Source of the DNA: CAWBRT01 sp963791145
GTDB lineage: Bacteria; Acidobacteriota; Terriglobia; Terriglobales; Acidobacteriaceae
Direction of reading: 5' to 3'
Assembly: GCA_963791145.1 (NCBI GenBank)
Contig: CAWBRT010000006.1
Coordinates: 248,001 to 312,000, forward strand
DNA length: 64,000 nucleotides
Shown: in pieces, positions 62,658 through 64,000 of the stretch
Position numbering within the stretch: the stretch's first letter is position 1
Layout of the letters: each line of letters begins with the position of its first letter
Made by a program: the position numbers and the translations under genes
Notes under the pieces: model-generated
Told to the model about the DNA's origin: nothing
Database searches by the model: none
The model's input: the letters and a program-made list of their open reading frames with translations, nothing else

Positions 62658-63860
62658 TTATTCGCGGGATGGGGGTTTCCACTCGTCGAACAGCAAGGGA
62701 TTACCGCGCTTGACGTTACCGACCCGCACGCAGCGCTCGCCGCTGAGAAAACCGAGCAGCGGCCCGGCCACCAGGTCAGCCCGCCAGCCCTGCAGCAGCG
62801 ATGGCTTGGGCATACCATCCTGGTGCAGGTACCAGCGCACCAGTTCCTGCAGGTCGGCGGTAGTGGCCAGCAGCGCCGGGTCGACGTCGTGCTCGGCGGC
62901 GAGCCCTCCAGCCGCAACCGAGAGCAACTTGGCCAGGACGGCGACCTGTGGAGGATCGTCCTTGCGCTCACTGCCCGGCAACTGGGTTTCCGGGAGCTCC
63001 TGCGCGGTTTTGATGGCGTTGACGATGTCTCCCTCGGTGTCGCGCAGCAGACGGCGGTCGAGTCCGCGTATGGCGAACAGATCGTCGACGCTGACCGGCG
63101 AGCGGCGCGCCACCTCCAGCAGCATGGCGTCGGAGAGCACGCGCGCGGTCGGCATATTCCGCTGCTGGGCGGCGCCATTGCGCCAGCGCCAGATTTCGCG
63201 CAGCGCGGCCAGCTGCCTGCGGTTCAGGCGGGCGCTGCCGGAAACGCGCCACTTCTCCTGCTCGTTCATCACCAGTTCGATGGGCCTGCGGCATTCATTC
63301 TCGATCCATTCCAGCCGCTGCATCTGCCCGGCCCGCTGTAGCAGGCGCGCGCGCATCGCCAGCAGATAGCGCACGTCATCGGCCGCGTACTTCAGTTGCA
63401 CGGGGGTCAGCGGACGCCGCCGCCAGTCGGTGAAGCTCTCGCCGCCGTGGATCTTCTGTCCCAGGATGCGCTGTACCAGGTTGGTATGGCTCAGTGGGTA
63501 ACCGTAACCGACCAGCCCGGCGGCAATCTGCAGATCGAGAATCTTTGCCGGTGGGCGATCCGCACCCTTGAGGCAAAAGCGGATTTCCTGGCGGGCCGCC
63601 ACGGCTACCAGTTCGCGCTCCGGCGCCACCAGTTCTTCCCATAAGTCGCGAAGGTCGGGAACTTTCAGCGGATCGAGAATCCAGATGCCATTTTCGGTGG
63701 CGAGTTGCAGCAGGCAGAGGGCGGGCTCGAAGCGGCCTTCGGAGATGAACTCCGTGTCCAGGCCGACCACCGGGCAGTGCGAAATTTCCGAGATCAAGGC
63801 CCCCAGCTTGGCAGGCGAATCGAGATAACAGACAGGCAGGTTCTCCATGGGCAAATACAT
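62658..63860 (-). CDS. rnd: Ribonuclease D
   Basis: A 3'-5' exonuclease that trims tRNA precursors. DEDD core: GLDTEFISEG (Exo I), ILDLQIAAGLVGYG (Exo II) and YAADDVRYLL (Exo III, with tyrosine). Two HRDC-like segments follow (LREIWRWRNGAAQQRN, FAIRGLDRRLLRDTEG). The start is uncertain: ATG 63860 or 63848; neither has a strong ribosome site. Confidence 0.92.
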   Translation of the reverse strand: MYLPMENLPVCYLDSPAKLGALISEISHCPVVGLDTEFISEGRFEPALCLLQLATENGIWILDPLKVPDLRDLWEELVAPERELVAVAARQEIRFCLKGADRPPAKILDLQIAAGLVGYGYPLSHTNLVQRILGQKIHGGESFTDWRRRPLTPVQLKYAADDVRYLLAMRARLLQRAGQMQRLEWIENECRRPIELVMNEQEKWRVSGSARLNRRQLAALREIWRWRNGAAQQRNMPTARVLSDAMLLEVARRSPVSVDDLFAIRGLDRRLLRDTEGDIVNAIKTAQELPETQLPGSERKDDPPQVAVLAKLLSVAAGGLAAEHDVDPALLATTADLQELVRWYLHQDGMPKPSLLQGWRADLVAGPLLGFLSGERCVRVGNVKRGNPLLFDEWKPPSRE

Positions 63861-64000
63861 TCTAAAACGAAGGGGCAGGGCGAGCACAGCTCGATGGAAA
63901 TTCACTCCGGGTGGGGACTATGGGAGGCGTCTTTTCCGGCTGAAATCCAGACTAACCGGCTTGCCGCTCAAAGAGCAGCCCGCAGGCCACGGCGAGCTAC
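63861..64000. other. Window edge, no gene seen
   Basis: No supported feature in the last 140 bases. Confidence 0.4.

Overview
The window (about 60% GC, dense genes on both strands) looks like a chromosome segment of a diderm, LPS-making bacterium, most likely an Acidobacteriota member (Terriglobia/Koribacter-like). This placement is an inference. It rests on lpxB beside an MsbA-like exporter, lptE, lolA, a PEGA-domain protein, a pilM-N-O cluster with its own pilins, and a rich set of dispersed palindromic repeats. No rRNA or marker gene is present to prove it.

Layout. 1-11 kb: a partial egtB, an M1-peptidase-like protein with TPRs, lpxB, an MsbA-like ABC exporter, hemW, and an acyl-CoA dehydrogenase. 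11-19 kb: meaB, tsaB-rimI, a DUF465 protein, and a tightly overlapping envelope operon psd-pssA-(Asd-like)-lptE-holA. 19-22.7 kb: nucleoside salvage (uridine kinase, and nupC-punA overlapping by ATGA). 22.96-24.74 kb: a tRNA-Gln(CUG) gene whose 3' part is repeated 1.7 kb downstream, bracketing a one-gene island that encodes an ApeA-like HEPN protein. 24.8-32.3 kb: a membrane protein, a flavin reductase, and a complete peptide-type ABC importer operon. 32.3-34.6 kb: a REP-associated tyrosine transposase (RAYT) between inverted REP hairpins, then an IS110/IS1111-type element with 13-bp inverted repeats. 34.9-36.1 kb: a second HEPN/AbiJ-like protein. 36.8-42.6 kb: an arsenic island (ArsP-like permease, ArsM, ArsR, a C_GCAxxG_C_C protein, ArsC, Acr3, a second ArsR and a second ArsC). 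42.6-48.7 kb: RlpA, a PEGA protein, a zinc-ribbon protein, RlmN, an M16 peptidase. 49-62 kb: three type IV pilin genes, an ABC-2 type transporter, a repeat protein, lolA, pilC-pilB-pilM-pilN-pilO-pilP-like and a pseudopilin. 62-64 kb: an A-type Fe-S carrier and RNase D.

Two features run through the whole window. First, many genes with intact, well-conserved halves are split by single frameshifts (about 17 genes), which points to indel errors in the sequence rather than mass decay. Second, intergenic DNA carries at least five repeat families: two REP hairpin families (one tied to the RAYT), a GGGGTCCCC-type palindrome that also lies inside coding sequence, two MITE-like elements of constant length (85 and about 120 bp), and heptamer/octamer arrays often arranged as facing inverted arms. 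The best candidates for undescribed biology are the tRNA-Gln micro-island with a HEPN gene, the repeat-expanded ABC exporter, and the facing heptamer arms.
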